Of a DNA stretch of 64,000 bases, positions 31,141-42,209 are shown one piece after another (position 1 is the first letter of the stretch; each line of letters opens with the position of its first letter). The position numbers were made by a program, and so were the translations under genes. The notes beneath the pieces are model-generated. The model saw only the letters and a list, made by a program, of their open reading frames with translations. It had not been told where the DNA came from and made no database searches. The stretch lies in the NCBI RefSeq assembly GCF_022539665.2, contig NC_081340.1:372001-436000 (forward strand), given 5' to 3'. Source of the DNA: Daphnia carinata (Eukaryota > Arthropoda > Branchiopoda > Diplostraca > Daphniidae).

Positions 31141-34100
31141 TTGGCCGACGCCGACGTCGAAGAAGCCATCAGAGTAAAGAAGTTACAAGTAACTGCATGG
31201 CGGGACGAATTGATTCGTATATACGAAGAAGTCAAAGCAATTCACAATCAGTATACAGAAAGTTTATCCGACCTGACTGAGCAACAACGTCAAGCATGCG
31301 ACAAGTGGGAAGTAGACTTCGAAACCGATCACGTTGAAGTTATCAAATTCGCAAATCGCTACGCCACTTCCTCCAGTAAGTCCGCCAGCTCGATTGGGAC
31401 AGTAGCATCAGACATCACATGTAGTACCACGCTATCTGAAAGAAGGCGTACCAACGTTAAACCAACCAGCCTCCTCCAACAACCAACGACCCAAGACGAA
31501 TTGGAGGCTGAAGCTCGGATGCTGAAGTTGGAATTAAAGTTGGAAACGGCAAGGGCACAGATGGAAGCAAATACAACTTCCATCACAGAAACCCTCAACA
31601 AGGCGTTAAGAAGCATGAGCGAACAACTTAGTAAGCTCATTGATAGTTCAAGAGTTACGTCCAAAGATATCGCGGCCAACAACACGTTGGTCCGGGAAGC
31701 ACATCACACGTTGGACGGTTTGGATCAGAAAATTGACGCGGTTAAGGTGGATTTGTCCGCTAAAATCGAAGACCTTCGAACGGAAGTAGACGAGATGAAA
31801 GTTCAGCCCCGAACGATTCAGGATCAACGACTTCCTGAACGATCACCAGTCTTACAAGCACGTCAAGATGTTCCAGCCCTGTCACCCATACGCACGATGG
31901 AGGATGCTGTCCGTCATCGCAGAAAATTGGTCGCCACCGAGGCATCTCCACGAGACCCGCGGCGAGATGCGATGACCAAGATGGCGTCCCGTTGCGGCCC
32001 TACGGATCACGACGAAGATGAGCACTCTGAACGTTCTCACGCCCATAGTCATCGTCCTCGCAGCAGCTGTTGCAGCCGTTTACAACCTCCAAACTTCAAG
32101 ATCCAGCCATTCGACGGCAACCCGAAGAACTACGCGCGATTCAAGGCTAAATTCCAGGCCTTGTATGAAGACTACGAAGATTCTCCGGTACTTCTTTTCA
32201 TGTTGGAGGAGCTGCTAGCCGAAGAGGTCCGAAACGAAGTCGGTGAATGTCTTACCGACGGAACAATGTACTCCGTGGTGTGGGAACGTTTGGACGCAGT
32301 CTACGGCCGAACTGAAATCATGGATCAGACGTACCTCGACGACCTTTTACAGGTCCCGCCATTGAAGAGCATAGATGCTGCGAGTCTCAAGACTTTCGCG
32401 AATCGTCTGCACGGAGCTGTAGCTACGCTCTCAAAGTCGAAGTATAGCCATGAGCTATATAGCCGTACTACGTTGATGGCCCTTGAAGCAAAACTTACGC
32501 CTTACCTCAAGGATAAGTGGAACGAGAAAAGAAAAACGACAGGAGTAGAACTGAATGTTCTAGACCTAGACGACTGGGTGACGTTAAAATCCATGAGCAA
32601 GCAACATGGAAAAAATGTATTCGAGTCTCTACCCACGTCAACGTCCAAAGGCGTAAAATTCGACGAAAGGAAGCCCGTTAAGAGACCCAGCTTCCCACAC
32701 ACGTCGACCATTGGACACGTAACGACGATGGAAGGTTCGAAAGTAACGGCGTCAACGTCTTCAGCGATCATGCCTCCAAGGAGTCGATCAACACCGGGGA
32801 AGATGCCAGCCGAGAAGACGGAAAGATGGAAATGCTTTGTATGTAATGGCAGGAGCCACCATCTCTCAACCTGTAACGTCTTCATGTCTCTCACGCCCAC
32901 GAAAAGGGCTGAGAAAGTATTCAAGTCCGGAAGATGTTTGTTATGTCTTACGGGAAAACATGAACGCAAGGAGTGTCCCAGGGACGTCAGCTGTACTGTC
33001 GCTGACTGTACTGGGAACCGACACCACACCTTGCTTCACGGGTCCGAATTCATCCCATTGAGGAGGCTAGCGGATCCAAATGCTCCATCAGCGCCTCCTT
33101 CGACAGCTTTCCTGGGAACCTTGACCCATCTGGAAACAGTAAAACGACGTGTACATTTCAAGATTGTACCGGTTCGTGTTGGAGCTGGCAAAACGTGGGT
33201 CGACACTTTCGGTTTCCTTGATACCGGAAGCGACACCACGCTGATTCGGAGCGACTTAGTAAAAAGGTTGGGGCTCGTTGGGCCATCAAAACGCATCAAC
33301 GTCGTCTCGTATGACGGAGCCACGTCTAACGTTACGGCTTCCGTAGTAAACTTCACCCTAACGTCTCGTGATGGTAAAGGCCAGTTTGAAGTCAAGCACG
33401 CTTACGCCGTCGACAAACTGAAGGTGACGCCGAATTCGCCGATCGATCCTCAGCAGTTGAAGTCATGGACGCACCTACGTGGTATCGCCGTTCCAACTGT
33501 ACAAGAAGAGGACGTGACCGTACTGATAGGAATCGACGTCGCAGAGGCCCACGATCATGTAGCTTCCATCAAGCCGCCGGCTGGAACGACCGGGCCCATT
33601 GCCTTCAAGACGCCGTTTGGCTGGTGTCTGGGTGGACAAATAGGTCTACCACAAGACGGGCGTCCGTTCATCGCTCATCTGGCCACCGTGGAACGTCCCG
33701 AAAACCTAAACGAGCTGGTGAAGAAATTTTGGCAACTGGAGGCCAACGAAGTAGCAATAGAAACACCCGTTCTATCTGAGGATGACCTACGTGGAAAACG
33801 CATCCTCGAGTCTACAGTAAAACGTATTGGAAACCAGTACCAAGTCGGCTTAATGTGGAAAGCCGACGAAGTAAATCTCCCAAACAACCGGGCAGCTGCA
33901 TTGAAGAGGCTCTACGCTCTCGAACGACGTTTTCATCGGGACGAAGAGTTCGCTCACAAGTACGATGCAGTAGTCAAGGAGTACATCGGGTTAAAACACG
34001 CCCGGCTCCTAACGACCCAAGAAGCCCAGACGGAGACAACAAAGACGTGGTACCTGCCACACCACGGGGTCGTGAGCCCTTCCAGCTCATCGACCAAAGT

Positions 34101-37100
34101 TCGTGTAGTATTCGATGGAGCTGCTGAGTTTGGTGGCACATCGATAAATCAAAACCTGCTCCGAGGCCCTAATTTACTCGTTAACCTGCTTGGTGTGCTC
34201 ATCCGCTTCCGTCGCAACCTCGTACCAGTCGGAGCGGACATTGAGAAAATGTTTCACCAAGTGAAGGTCCCGGAAGCAGACCAGGCAGCCTTCCGATTTC
34301 TCTACCGGACGCCTGGCAGTAACTCAGTTCCTTTAACGTACCAGATGACGGTACACGTATTTGGAGCTATATCATCCCCGACGAGCTGCATCTTCGCCCT
34401 CAACAGGACGGCCGACGACTACCGCAGCCAGTTTCCAGACGTAGCCGATCGCGTTCGACGTAATTTCTACGTCGACAATTATCTCGACTCCTTCGACTCT
34501 GAAGATGAGGTCATAAAACGGTCCCGCCAAATGAAGTCACTTCTTCAGCTCGGCGGATTCAACTTGACTAAATGGACGTCGTCGTCGAGAAGGGTGATCG
34601 CAGCGCTACGAGAATTTGGCCTCGCATCACCGACGTTGGATCTGGACTTAGAAAAACTCCCCGTCGAAAGAACGCTTGGAGTAATGTGGGACAGTGAGCG
34701 AGATATGCTGACGTTCAAGATTCGGAAGCCGCCACACAACGTGACACTCACGAAGCGAGCCTTCCTAAGCATCATCTCGAGCGTCTACGACCCGTTGGGG
34801 CTAGTCGCCCCAGTTACCTTCGTGATGAAGTCCTTGCTCCAAGATGTCTGGACCAACGAAGAACGGATCGGGCGGGATGACGTCGTACCGGAAGCATTGA
34901 GTCAACGTTTCTATTGCTGGTACGACCACCTGGAAAATTTGGAGTCACTCTCAGTGCCGAGATGCTTCCGTTTCAAACGAGAACGTTGGACTCAACAGCA
35001 CCTCCACGTCTTCACGGATGCAAGCTCCAAAGGATTCGGAGCAGTAGCCTACTTCCGCACCGTATTTGAAGACCATTCCGTCGACGTATCATTCGTCATG
35101 TCGAAAACACACGTCACACCGGTAAAAGGTCTCACGATTCCCCGTTTGGAGTTACAGGCGGCAGTAGAAGGCCTCAACCTTGCTATCACGATTTGTCGTG
35201 AACTAGAAATTGATTTGAGGCAAGTAACCTTCCACACAGACTCGCAAACAGTGCTGCGGTGGATCCACTCAAAGACTTGCCGATTCGAAGTCTTCGTCAA
35301 CAACCGCATCGGAAAGATACTCCGAAACACGGCTCGTCGACAATGGCGTCATGTTGCCGGAGATTTAAACCCCGCAGACCTTTGTAGTAGGGGTATCGAC
35401 CCAAGAGACGTCGACGAATTGGCCTATTTCCACCGAGGACCTCCGTTCCTGAACCTAGACCCATCAAAGTGGTACACCTGGGAAGAAATTACGGAGCCGG
35501 AAGAACGGGATGTAAACGTAATCCGCGTCTTAGCAGTAAAAACGGAAGATGAGAATCACATCATCGACCGATGTGTAGCACGTTTTTCCAGCTTGGTGAA
35601 ACTTCAACGAGTACTGGCCTGGAGTAAAAGATTTGCCGACAACGCTAGAGCAAAAAGACGTGATGAAAAACCAAGTGTCGGAGAGTTAACGGTAGAAGAA
35701 ATGGTTACATCATTGGCAAAATGCATCATACGCGCTCAAGAATTGGCCTTCGCTGAAGAATTTTACGCCCTTCGCAAGGATCTGGAACTACCACTCAGAT
35801 CAAAACTTCGCACTTTCCAGCCCTTCCTGGATGAAGTCGGACAGATGCGAATTGGCGGACGTATACTTCAAGCGCCAATCGATTATGCAGCCAAACACCC
35901 CATAATTCTACCAGCATCTCAACCGTTAACGAAAAGAATAATTTGGGATCACCACGTTAGAAACATGCACGTCAAGACAGAGAGATTGCTGACAGACCTA
36001 CGTCCTCGCTACTGGGTACTTTCTGGACGCAAAGTGGTAAAATCTGTCCTCAACAACTGCTGGCCCTGCAAGCGCGCGTCGGCAAAACCAAACCCGCCGT
36101 TAATGGCTTCCCTTCCAGTACATCGTCTAACGCCTCACCTGCCCGCGTTCACCTACACGGGGATTGATTACTTTGGACCCTTGACGGTACGAGTTGGTGG
36201 ACGGGGACGAAGACATGAAAAACGTTGGATCAGCCTATTTACGTGCTTCACTACACGAGCAGTACACCTTGAAGTGGCCAACGGGCTCAGCATGGAGGAG
36301 TTTTTACTCTGCTTCTCCCGTTTTGTTAGTTTACGTGGAAAGCCCCAAGTCGTTTACAGCGACAATGGGACGAATTTTGTTGCCGCCGAGCAAGAGTTGA
36401 AACAAGCCTTAGAAGAGCTTGTTGCTAAGCACCAAGAGCTTCACACCGTGATGGCTTGCCAACAGATTGAGTGGCACTTCTCTCCACCCCATGGACCCCA
36501 CTTCGGCGGTGTTTGGGAGAGAATCGTACAATCCTGCAAAAGGGCCATGAAGAACAGTATCGGGAACTGCCTAGTTACGGACCACGTCCTACGAACCGTG
36601 ATCGCTGAAGTGGCAGCTTTGCTAAACGCCCGTCCGTTAACTCATCTTAGTATGGATCCAGAAGACCCGGATCCATTAACGCCAAATCACTTCCTACACG
36701 GTGGAGCTCGTCCATACGTGCCCCAGAAATTGGCCGACGTGGAGGACCTGAACGTAACTAGCAAGCAGTTCCAGCAAAGTCAAGCCATTCTTCAGCACTT
36801 TTGGAACAGATGGCTACGTGAATACGTTCCACACTTAACCGAGAGAAGAAAATGGCAAGAAGATAGGCCTAACGTCACCGTGGGGGATCTAGTACTGGTA
36901 ATCGAGCCAAATACTTTGCGTGGGCAATGGCCGATGGGTAAAGTGTTGGAAGTTATCCCCAGTACAACGGATAATGTTGTTCGAGTGGTAAAAGTAAAAC
37001 TTACCAATCATCCAAAACCATGTATTCGGCCGGTGGCCAAATTGTGTATCATGGTTGCAGTCAAAGACCAAGAAGTTTACGCAAAGGAAGAAAAAATGGA

Positions 37101-37116
37101 ACCTTTAACAGCGTAA
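31141..37116 (+). CDS. BEL/Pao Gag-Pol polyprotein
   Basis: One open frame of about 1991 codons. Gag spans about 1-660, with a coiled-coil-prone N-terminus, a PPNFKIQPFDGNPKNYARF segment, and zinc-finger cysteines from C565/C568 to about 630. The aspartic protease has D694-T695-G696. RT spans about 960-1200, with YVDN at 1110-1113 where YVDD is usual. RNase H has D1293. The integrase shows H1604/H1605, H1610, C1640 and C1643, then D1676, D1741 and E1793. The first codon of the frame is TTG; the first in-frame ATG is about 126 codons in, so either an ATG was lost or initiation is unusual. Otherwise it is uninterrupted. Such polyproteins are cut by their own protease and drive reverse transcription and integration. 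Confidence 0.9.
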   Translation: MADADVEEAIRVKKLQVTAWRDELIRIYEEVKAIHNQYTESLSDLTEQQRQACDKWEVDFETDHVEVIKFANRYATSSSKSASSIGTVASDITCSTTLSERRRTNVKPTSLLQQPTTQDELEAEARMLKLELKLETARAQMEANTTSITETLNKALRSMSEQLSKLIDSSRVTSKDIAANNTLVREAHHTLDGLDQKIDAVKVDLSAKIEDLRTEVDEMKVQPRTIQDQRLPERSPVLQARQDVPALSPIRTMEDAVRHRRKLVATEASPRDPRRDAMTKMASRCGPTDHDEDEHSERSHAHSHRPRSSCCSRLQPPNFKIQPFDGNPKNYARFKAKFQALYEDYEDSPVLLFMLEELLAEEVRNEVGECLTDGTMYSVVWERLDAVYGRTEIMDQTYLDDLLQVPPLKSIDAASLKTFANRLHGAVATLSKSKYSHELYSRTTLMALEAKLTPYLKDKWNEKRKTTGVELNVLDLDDWVTLKSMSKQHGKNVFESLPTSTSKGVKFDERKPVKRPSFPHTSTIGHVTTMEGSKVTASTSSAIMPPRSRSTPGKMPAEKTERWKCFVCNGRSHHLSTCNVFMSLTPTKRAEKVFKSGRCLLCLTGKHERKECPRDVSCTVADCTGNRHHTLLHGSEFIPLRRLADPNAPSAPPSTAFLGTLTHLETVKRRVHFKIVPVRVGAGKTWVDTFGFLDTGSDTTLIRSDLVKRLGLVGPSKRINVVSYDGATSNVTASVVNFTLTSRDGKGQFEVKHAYAVDKLKVTPNSPIDPQQLKSWTHLRGIAVPTVQEEDVTVLIGIDVAEAHDHVASIKPPAGTTGPIAFKTPFGWCLGGQIGLPQDGRPFIAHLATVERPENLNELVKKFWQLEANEVAIETPVLSEDDLRGKRILESTVKRIGNQYQVGLMWKADEVNLPNNRAAALKRLYALERRFHRDEEFAHKYDAVVKEYIGLKHARLLTTQEAQTETTKTWYLPHHGVVSPSSSSTKVRVVFDGAAEFGGTSINQNLLRGPNLLVNLLGVLIRFRRNLVPVGADIEKMFHQVKVPEADQAAFRFLYRTPGSNSVPLTYQMTVHVFGAISSPTSCIFALNRTADDYRSQFPDVADRVRRNFYVDNYLDSFDSEDEVIKRSRQMKSLLQLGGFNLTKWTSSSRRVIAALREFGLASPTLDLDLEKLPVERTLGVMWDSERDMLTFKIRKPPHNVTLTKRAFLSIISSVYDPLGLVAPVTFVMKSLLQDVWTNEERIGRDDVVPEALSQRFYCWYDHLENLESLSVPRCFRFKRERWTQQHLHVFTDASSKGFGAVAYFRTVFEDHSVDVSFVMSKTHVTPVKGLTIPRLELQAAVEGLNLAITICRELEIDLRQVTFHTDSQTVLRWIHSKTCRFEVFVNNRIGKILRNTARRQWRHVAGDLNPADLCSRGIDPRDVDELAYFHRGPPFLNLDPSKWYTWEEITEPEERDVNVIRVLAVKTEDENHIIDRCVARFSSLVKLQRVLAWSKRFADNARAKRRDEKPSVGELTVEEMVTSLAKCIIRAQELAFAEEFYALRKDLELPLRSKLRTFQPFLDEVGQMRIGGRILQAPIDYAAKHPIILPASQPLTKRIIWDHHVRNMHVKTERLLTDLRPRYWVLSGRKVVKSVLNNCWPCKRASAKPNPPLMASLPVHRLTPHLPAFTYTGIDYFGPLTVRVGGRGRRHEKRWISLFTCFTTRAVHLEVANGLSMEEFLLCFSRFVSLRGKPQVVYSDNGTNFVAAEQELKQALEELVAKHQELHTVMACQQIEWHFSPPHGPHFGGVWERIVQSCKRAMKNSIGNCLVTDHVLRTVIAEVAALLNARPLTHLSMDPEDPDPLTPNHFLHGGARPYVPQKLADVEDLNVTSKQFQQSQAILQHFWNRWLREYVPHLTERRKWQEDRPNVTVGDLVLVIEPNTLRGQWPMGKVLEVIPSTTDNVVRVVKVKLTNHPKPCIRPVAKLCIMVAVKDQEVYAKEEKMEPLTA

Positions 37117-37560
37117 AATTCAACTTCAATATGGTAAAATGTAAATATTGATTTGAAATGGAGCTACAATTAGTAGCTCCCCTTGTACAACCAAAATTGT
37201 ACCTGCAAAGGGTGTTGTAAAATGTAAACAAAAGGTAAAAGGCTACTAATTATAATTAGTAGCTCCCTTTGTAAAAACAAAATGTAAATTAACAAGTAAA
37301 ATCACAGTGGTAAACTCAAATGGAAACAACGTATGACAATCGCAACTCTAAACCTGGTGGAGGATTCACAAAGATCAACGCCACCTATATTTAAGTTCAA
37401 ATATAGGGCAAAGGGCAAAGTCAGGTCGCTTGCTGTTTAGCAACACAAAAAGGAAATTTGGAAACCGTTTAGCCAAATCTACTAGCAGACAGCATTCAGT
37501 CGACCTAACTTCGTCACAACGACACGTACCACCTGTGAACTTCTACCCAACGTGATTGCC
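37117..37560 (+). other. noncoding region after BEL pol, with two hairpin palindromes
   Basis: It holds ggagctac-aatta-gtagctcc (37160-37180) and a perfect 20-bp palindrome ctactaattataattagtag (37243-37262). Both are followed by a pyrimidine-rich ctccc(c)tt-gta motif, and short direct repeats of gtaaaatgtaaa surround them. No open frame of note. Confidence 0.75.
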
Positions 37561-38211
37561 ATGGCCGAAAATCCGCCTCCATCGCCAGCATCCGTGAAAG
37601 AAAAGCTAAAGGTGAGCCGGGAGATGGAACAAGAGTGTGCGGCCAATCTCCTAGACACCATGGAAAAGCTGGAAAGTGCCAAAAAGGAGGCCGTCGACAA
37701 GGTTTATGGTTACTAGCGGACAATCATAAACCTTGACAAGGAGATCAAGCAAATAGCTGACGACCTCGTGAATGTCCATGTTCACTACAGGAGCGAAAGA
37801 GAGACCCTGATGAGTGGGTACGTCGGGTCTCTCTTGCGCAGGGAACGGGAAAGAGCGGCCGGTGCTCAGTTACCCACCCCAGCCGCAAATCCAGCCCGTC
37901 CAACGTACGTCGTCCCTCTCCACACGCCGGTGATCCTTTGTTTCCTGAAGTCGCACGTGTTGGGACCAACCCCCTGCCGGAAGAAGACTACGGAGTGTGA
38001 GGAGTTCATGCTCCTCACAAACAAGGACAAGTTGGAGCTCTTGTTTGCCCAGCGACGGTGTTTTGGCTGCTTCGTCCCAACCGCCGTCGCCGGGCACACG
38101 AAGACAGCAGACTGCCCCCATCCCCGACGTTGCACGTTGTGCCACGCCGACGATCATCATCAGGTCTTATGTGCCCCAAAAAAGGCGTACACGAACCTGC
38201 CAACGCACTAG
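37561..38211 (+). pseudogene. second Gag-like ORF of BEL element, with an in-frame stop
   Basis: The ATG at 37561 (gccatggcc context) opens a frame with an alpha-helical, coiled-coil-like N-terminus. A TAG at 37714-37716 interrupts it, and it then continues in the same frame to 38211. The C-terminal part carries BEL Gag-type zinc fingers: CFGCFVPTAVAGHTKTADC, then CTLCHADDHHQVLC. The central Gag core is absent. It resembles the first Gag only in design, so it may be a relic from another BEL element, acquired by recombination, or an accessory nucleocapsid-like gene. The stop makes this copy non-functional unless read through. Confidence 0.7.
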
Positions 38212-38354
38212 GATGGGACATCTCCAACTGCTAGAAGAAGACCTGGGTTTCATATGGTTCTCACATTTTGTTTTTCATTTGTAGTGCGACGTCCGAAGTG
38301 TCCTTGTTATGTTTGTTTGTTTGCACATGTTGTAACAGATGCAACAGGTCCCGC

Positions 38355-38721
38355 TGTCACCTACGGTGCTGCCCTCGCGGGCAGGGCTGTAGTTGGCACG
38401 GGCCTGATTAGTATCGTGTGCCTATTTTTTTGTTTTCCTTTACCCCTTTCCATGGGAAAAGGGTAGTATCGTTTTTGTAGTCACCCAGACAAGTTGTCTA
38501 AGTTTATTGTCTTTGTCTCGTCCCGTCTCATTTTCCAGTCTCGACTAGCTTTGTCCCCCTCGTTTTTTGTTTAAACCAAGCGTGCGGTCCTTTGTTTCCA
38601 CGAAATAAAGAAGTTTCCCTTTTTTTTTACATCATCTCGTTAGTCATTGCATTTCACCCTCATCTCTCATCCTTCATCCTCTCTCTGTTGCCAACTTTTT
38701 TTTGCACTGGAGTCAGCAACA
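38355..38721 (+). repeat. 3' LTR of BEL element
   Basis: About 367 bp from tgtcacctacgg to gtcagcaaca. The start is set by homology with the solo LTR at 8045; a start at 38328 (tgttgtaaca) is the alternative. No clear polypurine tract is visible just upstream of either. The TG and CA ends fit an LTR. Directly after it comes catggtctgg of Tx1-like ORF2. Confidence 0.78.
38604..38609 (+). promoter_or_regulatory. polyadenylation signal in BEL 3' LTR
   Basis: aataaa in cgaaataaag, at the same place as in the 5' LTR remnant. Confidence 0.6.
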
Positions 38722-41700
38722 CATGGTCTGGAATATTCTCGATTGCTTCTTGAACCTGACGGAAGGCTTATCTCCATTGACGTAAAATGTTTTACGTTTA
38801 TTAATATCTATGCCCCGTCTGGTAAGCAAGCTAAGAACGAGAGAAACAACTTTCTTCGTCAAACCGTTCCTGCCTACTCAGTTACCACTCGACTGCCCTT
38901 CGTGTTGATGGGCGATTTTAACTGCGTTGACGACATCCAAGATAGGGAAAATATCCAATCCACCCCTGTCCCAAGTAATGTCGTTAGCTATGCTTTAAAA
39001 GAGATGGTTACCGGTCTTGATCTGGTAGACATCTGGAAAAAGCTAAATCATAGTGGACCGGGCCACACTTTTCATTACCATTCCGGTTCTTCTAGACTTG
39101 ATAGGATTTATGCTACTCGATCATTTGCAGAACATTTTTCAAATATTTGTTTGCAATCCTTATCGATTAGCGACCATCAGTCAGTACAGTCCACGCTTAC
39201 TTGCAATCTCGATCTCCCGAATCGTAGCAGACCCTCTGCCGGGTCGTGGAAACTAAATACTTCAATATTATCAGAAGAAGGTTATCAGAAATACGTTATT
39301 CATTTCATACAGGAATCCGCTAATCATCCTCTTAGGGAAAGTAATGTAGCAAATTGGTGGGAGAGTGTCCTGAAACCAGGTATCAGGCGCATTTCGGTAG
39401 ATTATTCTAGGCAAAGAGCTAGACTTATTAGAGAAACTAAGTTTTTCTATCAGTCTTGCATTCAGGAGTTGGCCGAAGCAGACACCTTTGATTGGGTTGC
39501 CTTTCACCAGTTGAGGAAATTCTCAAAGTCTTGGGAGGAGAGCACACTTAAAGGGTATGGGATACGTTCCCGCTGTTTCGAAGGGCCACAAGTTGAGGAA
39601 GCAAATATTTTTCACGTAAATAGAGCCAGAATAAACTATAGTAAGTGTCGCATTGATAAAATCATTGCCCCTAATGGCACATGCTTATCGACCAAGGAGG
39701 ATATTTCAGCCGAGATTGTTTCCCATTTTACGAGGATTTTTAAAAATCAACCTTCTCCTGACACACTGGCAGAGACTGAGTTCCTTGAGGGAGTAAGAGA
39801 TTGCTTTAAGCCAACCCCAAACCTAACAGCGCCAATTTCCCTTCTTGAGATTAGAGCTGCTCTAATAGCAATGAAGTCAAACAAATCCCCTGGCACCGAT
39901 GGCATTCCTTACGAGTTTTACGTAGAATTTTGGGACGCGATCGCACCCCATTTCTTGGATATGTTTAATCATATCCTTGAAAGGGAAAACCTGACGTCAT
40001 CGCAGGGACAAGCGGCGATCAGGCTAATTCCCAAGTCATCAGGGCTTTGCGGAATTTCTAATTTTCGGCCAATTTCTCTGTTGAACTGTGACTACAAAGT
40101 CATGGCATCTGTTTTAGCGAGACGTTTGAGGCAGACACTATCATCTACCATAGGGCCTCACCAAAAAGGTGGGGTACCTGGTAGATTGATTTTTGATAAT
40201 TTAAGTCTTTATAGAGATATCATCCAATACGTTGAGGACCGGGGATGCCATGACTCTTCCAACTTTTCGATTCGGGGTATGGGCGCTGCCATTGTTGGAG
40301 TTGACTTTGAAAAGGCCTACGACCTGGTTAACAGGGAAGTCCTCTGGAGGATTCTGGATGTCATGGGCTATCCCACCACTTTCGTCCGTTGGTTACAGAC
40401 TATGTATTCTGTAACAGGAATGTCAATCCTCAACGGACCGGAGGTGGCTGGGGTGATTCATGATGTTCAGTCGATTCGCCAGGGATGCCCCCTATCTGTC
40501 CATCTCTTCGTGCTATACATTGAGCCGTTACTAGTGCGCTTATCTAAAGTTCTCCAGGGCGTATCATTATTTAATGAAAAACTCACTGTCAGAGCCTTTG
40601 TTGATGACGTCACCATTTTCATTTCTTGTGACGAAGATTTTACCAGGGCAGGACAGGTTCTTGACTTATTCTGTCAGTGGACAAAGGCAAGGATGAATAA
40701 AGAGAAAACGAAAGCCCTGGGACTTGGGACTTGGAGCTCTAGATTGATTTGGCCTCTTGAGTGGCTTGTGTCGGCATCAACATTGTCCCTGTTAGGAATT
40801 AATTTCTCCCACTCTATAGCCGAGACAGCTGACAGGGTCTGGAATGATGCATTCGGCCCTCTAAATGGTATTCTGCGAGAGAATGCCTGTCGACGTTTTA
40901 ACCTCTACCAGAGGGTGATATTCATTAAGTCGAAGGCTCTCTCTAGAACTGTGTTCATTGCACACGTTCTACCATGTAACCAAAGTATGGCTGACCAGAT
41001 TTCAAAGGCTGTCCGGAAGTTTCTATGGATGGGTAAAGTAGAAAGGCCGAAGAAAACTGTAACTTATCGTTCTGTCATCCAAGGGGGACTGGGAATGGTC
41101 CACACACAACTCTTTTACCGTTCCCTTTTCTTGTGCCCCCTGTATAGAATCCTTGTAGGCCCCATTAGTCCAGAAAGCTCTCTACTTCGTTATTGGATGT
41201 CCTTCCCTCTCCGGACCATCTTACCACTCTACAAAGGCAACACCCTACCTGTAGCAGTCATGAAGAGGCCCTTTTACCTTCAGGAACCCCTGCATCAAAT
41301 CAAGCAACTCTTCGCCTCTTCAGTCCTGGTGCAGGGGAATCCAATGGTTCACCGAAAAACATATAACCATTGGATCCTGGAGGTGACCACAACGGGAAAG
41401 CTGGAGATCCTGAGGCCTAATCTGGATTGGCCACGAATCTGGAAGGAGACTGCAGCCCTTCCAAGTAACATCAGAGAAACCATGTTCCTGTTCAACCAGC
41501 GACTTCTCCCTACCAGGACCAGATGCCATCGGTTTGACCCCACCAAGGACGCCTTATGTCCCATCTGCCACCAACACCCCGAAACCGATGAGCATCTGAT
41601 GTTCCAGTGTCCTGCACGCCTCACCGTTTGGAGCTGGTTGGAAGGAACTATGCGTCGAATGGGCTGCAGTTCGACAAACGAAGATTTGATTCGTGGCCAT

Positions 41701-41844
41701 TTTGGGCCGATAGGTAATCTCCGGCAAACTTTTACTCTTCTGGCTGCATACTTCTTCATCACCTGGAAAACAAGAAGCCACCTAAGGATCCCAAGTCAAG
41801 AAGAAGTAGAGAGCCTATGGAAATCACTTTGTAACCCTAGATGA
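38722..41844 (+). pseudogene. Tx1-like ORF2, 5'-truncated by BEL LTR
   Basis: Open to the end and nearly identical to codons 75-1111 of the intact ORF2. Scattered changes include SSNIV to PSNVV, WDVIAPH to WDAIAPH, MTILSG to MSILNG, and YLFITWKAR to YFFITWKTR. FVDD and the C-terminal CCHC are intact. The first 74 codons, including catalytic N11 and E40 of the endonuclease, are lost. The open frame runs upstream into LTR sequence, but those residues are not native. Confidence 0.9.
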
Positions 41845-42209
41845 GTCCTCCACCTTCCTTTTCTTTTAATTAAGCTCCATATTTTAGTATCATTTTGGTT
41901 TTCTTGTTTGTATTTCTATCCCAATATGTCAAATTTTTGTTTATTTTTGTGTATTGTAAATTTTCCTCAAATGTCAATTGCCTTTGTTTACTTTTGTTTT
42001 CTTTTATTATCCCACCATAAATTCACCATACATTTGCTTATTTTTGTTATGATAAACCCAACATTGCCAAATTTTTCTTTATTGCCCGACAACGTCTGCA
42101 TCTAAGAACATATTTATTTGTTTACTTTATTTTGTTTTGTTTTTCTTATGCTGAGCCATGATGAATATTAATCGATAATAAAAGGTAATTTTTACACAAA
42201 AAAAAAAAA
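41845..42209 (+). other. 3' UTR and poly(A) of family 1 element (clean version)
   Basis: A T-rich UTR of about 353 bp without 5S-derived blocks, ending gataataaaaggtaattttt and a 12-nt A run. This is the reference for judging the mosaic at 20738-21049. Confidence 0.85.

Larger units (their letters stand above)
30845..38721 (+). mobile_element. BEL/Pao LTR retrotransposon, 5'-truncated
   Basis: Order: partial 5' LTR, primer-binding site, gag-pol, a noncoding stretch with palindromes, a Gag-like relic and a 3' LTR. The protease, RT, RNase H and integrase sequences (FLDTGSD, HVFTDASSKGFGA, YTGIDYFGPL) are BEL/Pao type. The 5' LTR lacks its first part and is fused to 5S spacer at about 30845. 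The 3' LTR abuts Tx1-like ORF2 sequence, so the two flanks come from different places. Over about 190 shared bases the LTRs differ at only about two positions, which suggests recent insertion. Confidence 0.9.
38722..42209 (+). mobile_element. family 1 Tx1-like element, second young copy, 5' part missing
   Basis: Starts at the equivalent of 17625 in the full-length copy, immediately after the BEL LTR. It runs through ORF2, a clean 3' UTR (41845-42197) and poly(A) (42198-42209) to the 5S gene at nt 82. Its lost upstream part (ORF1 and the endonuclease start) is not elsewhere in the window. Confidence 0.92.

Noticed and set aside
37768-38211. Gag-like ORF starting at 37768 as an independent gene
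   Set aside because: That start is a GTG. The frame continues upstream to an ATG at 37561 across a single stop, so it is the C-terminal part of a broken gene.
38647-38721. Extended N-terminus of the second Tx1-like ORF2
   Set aside because: The upstream residues are encoded by the BEL LTR; the frame is open there by chance.
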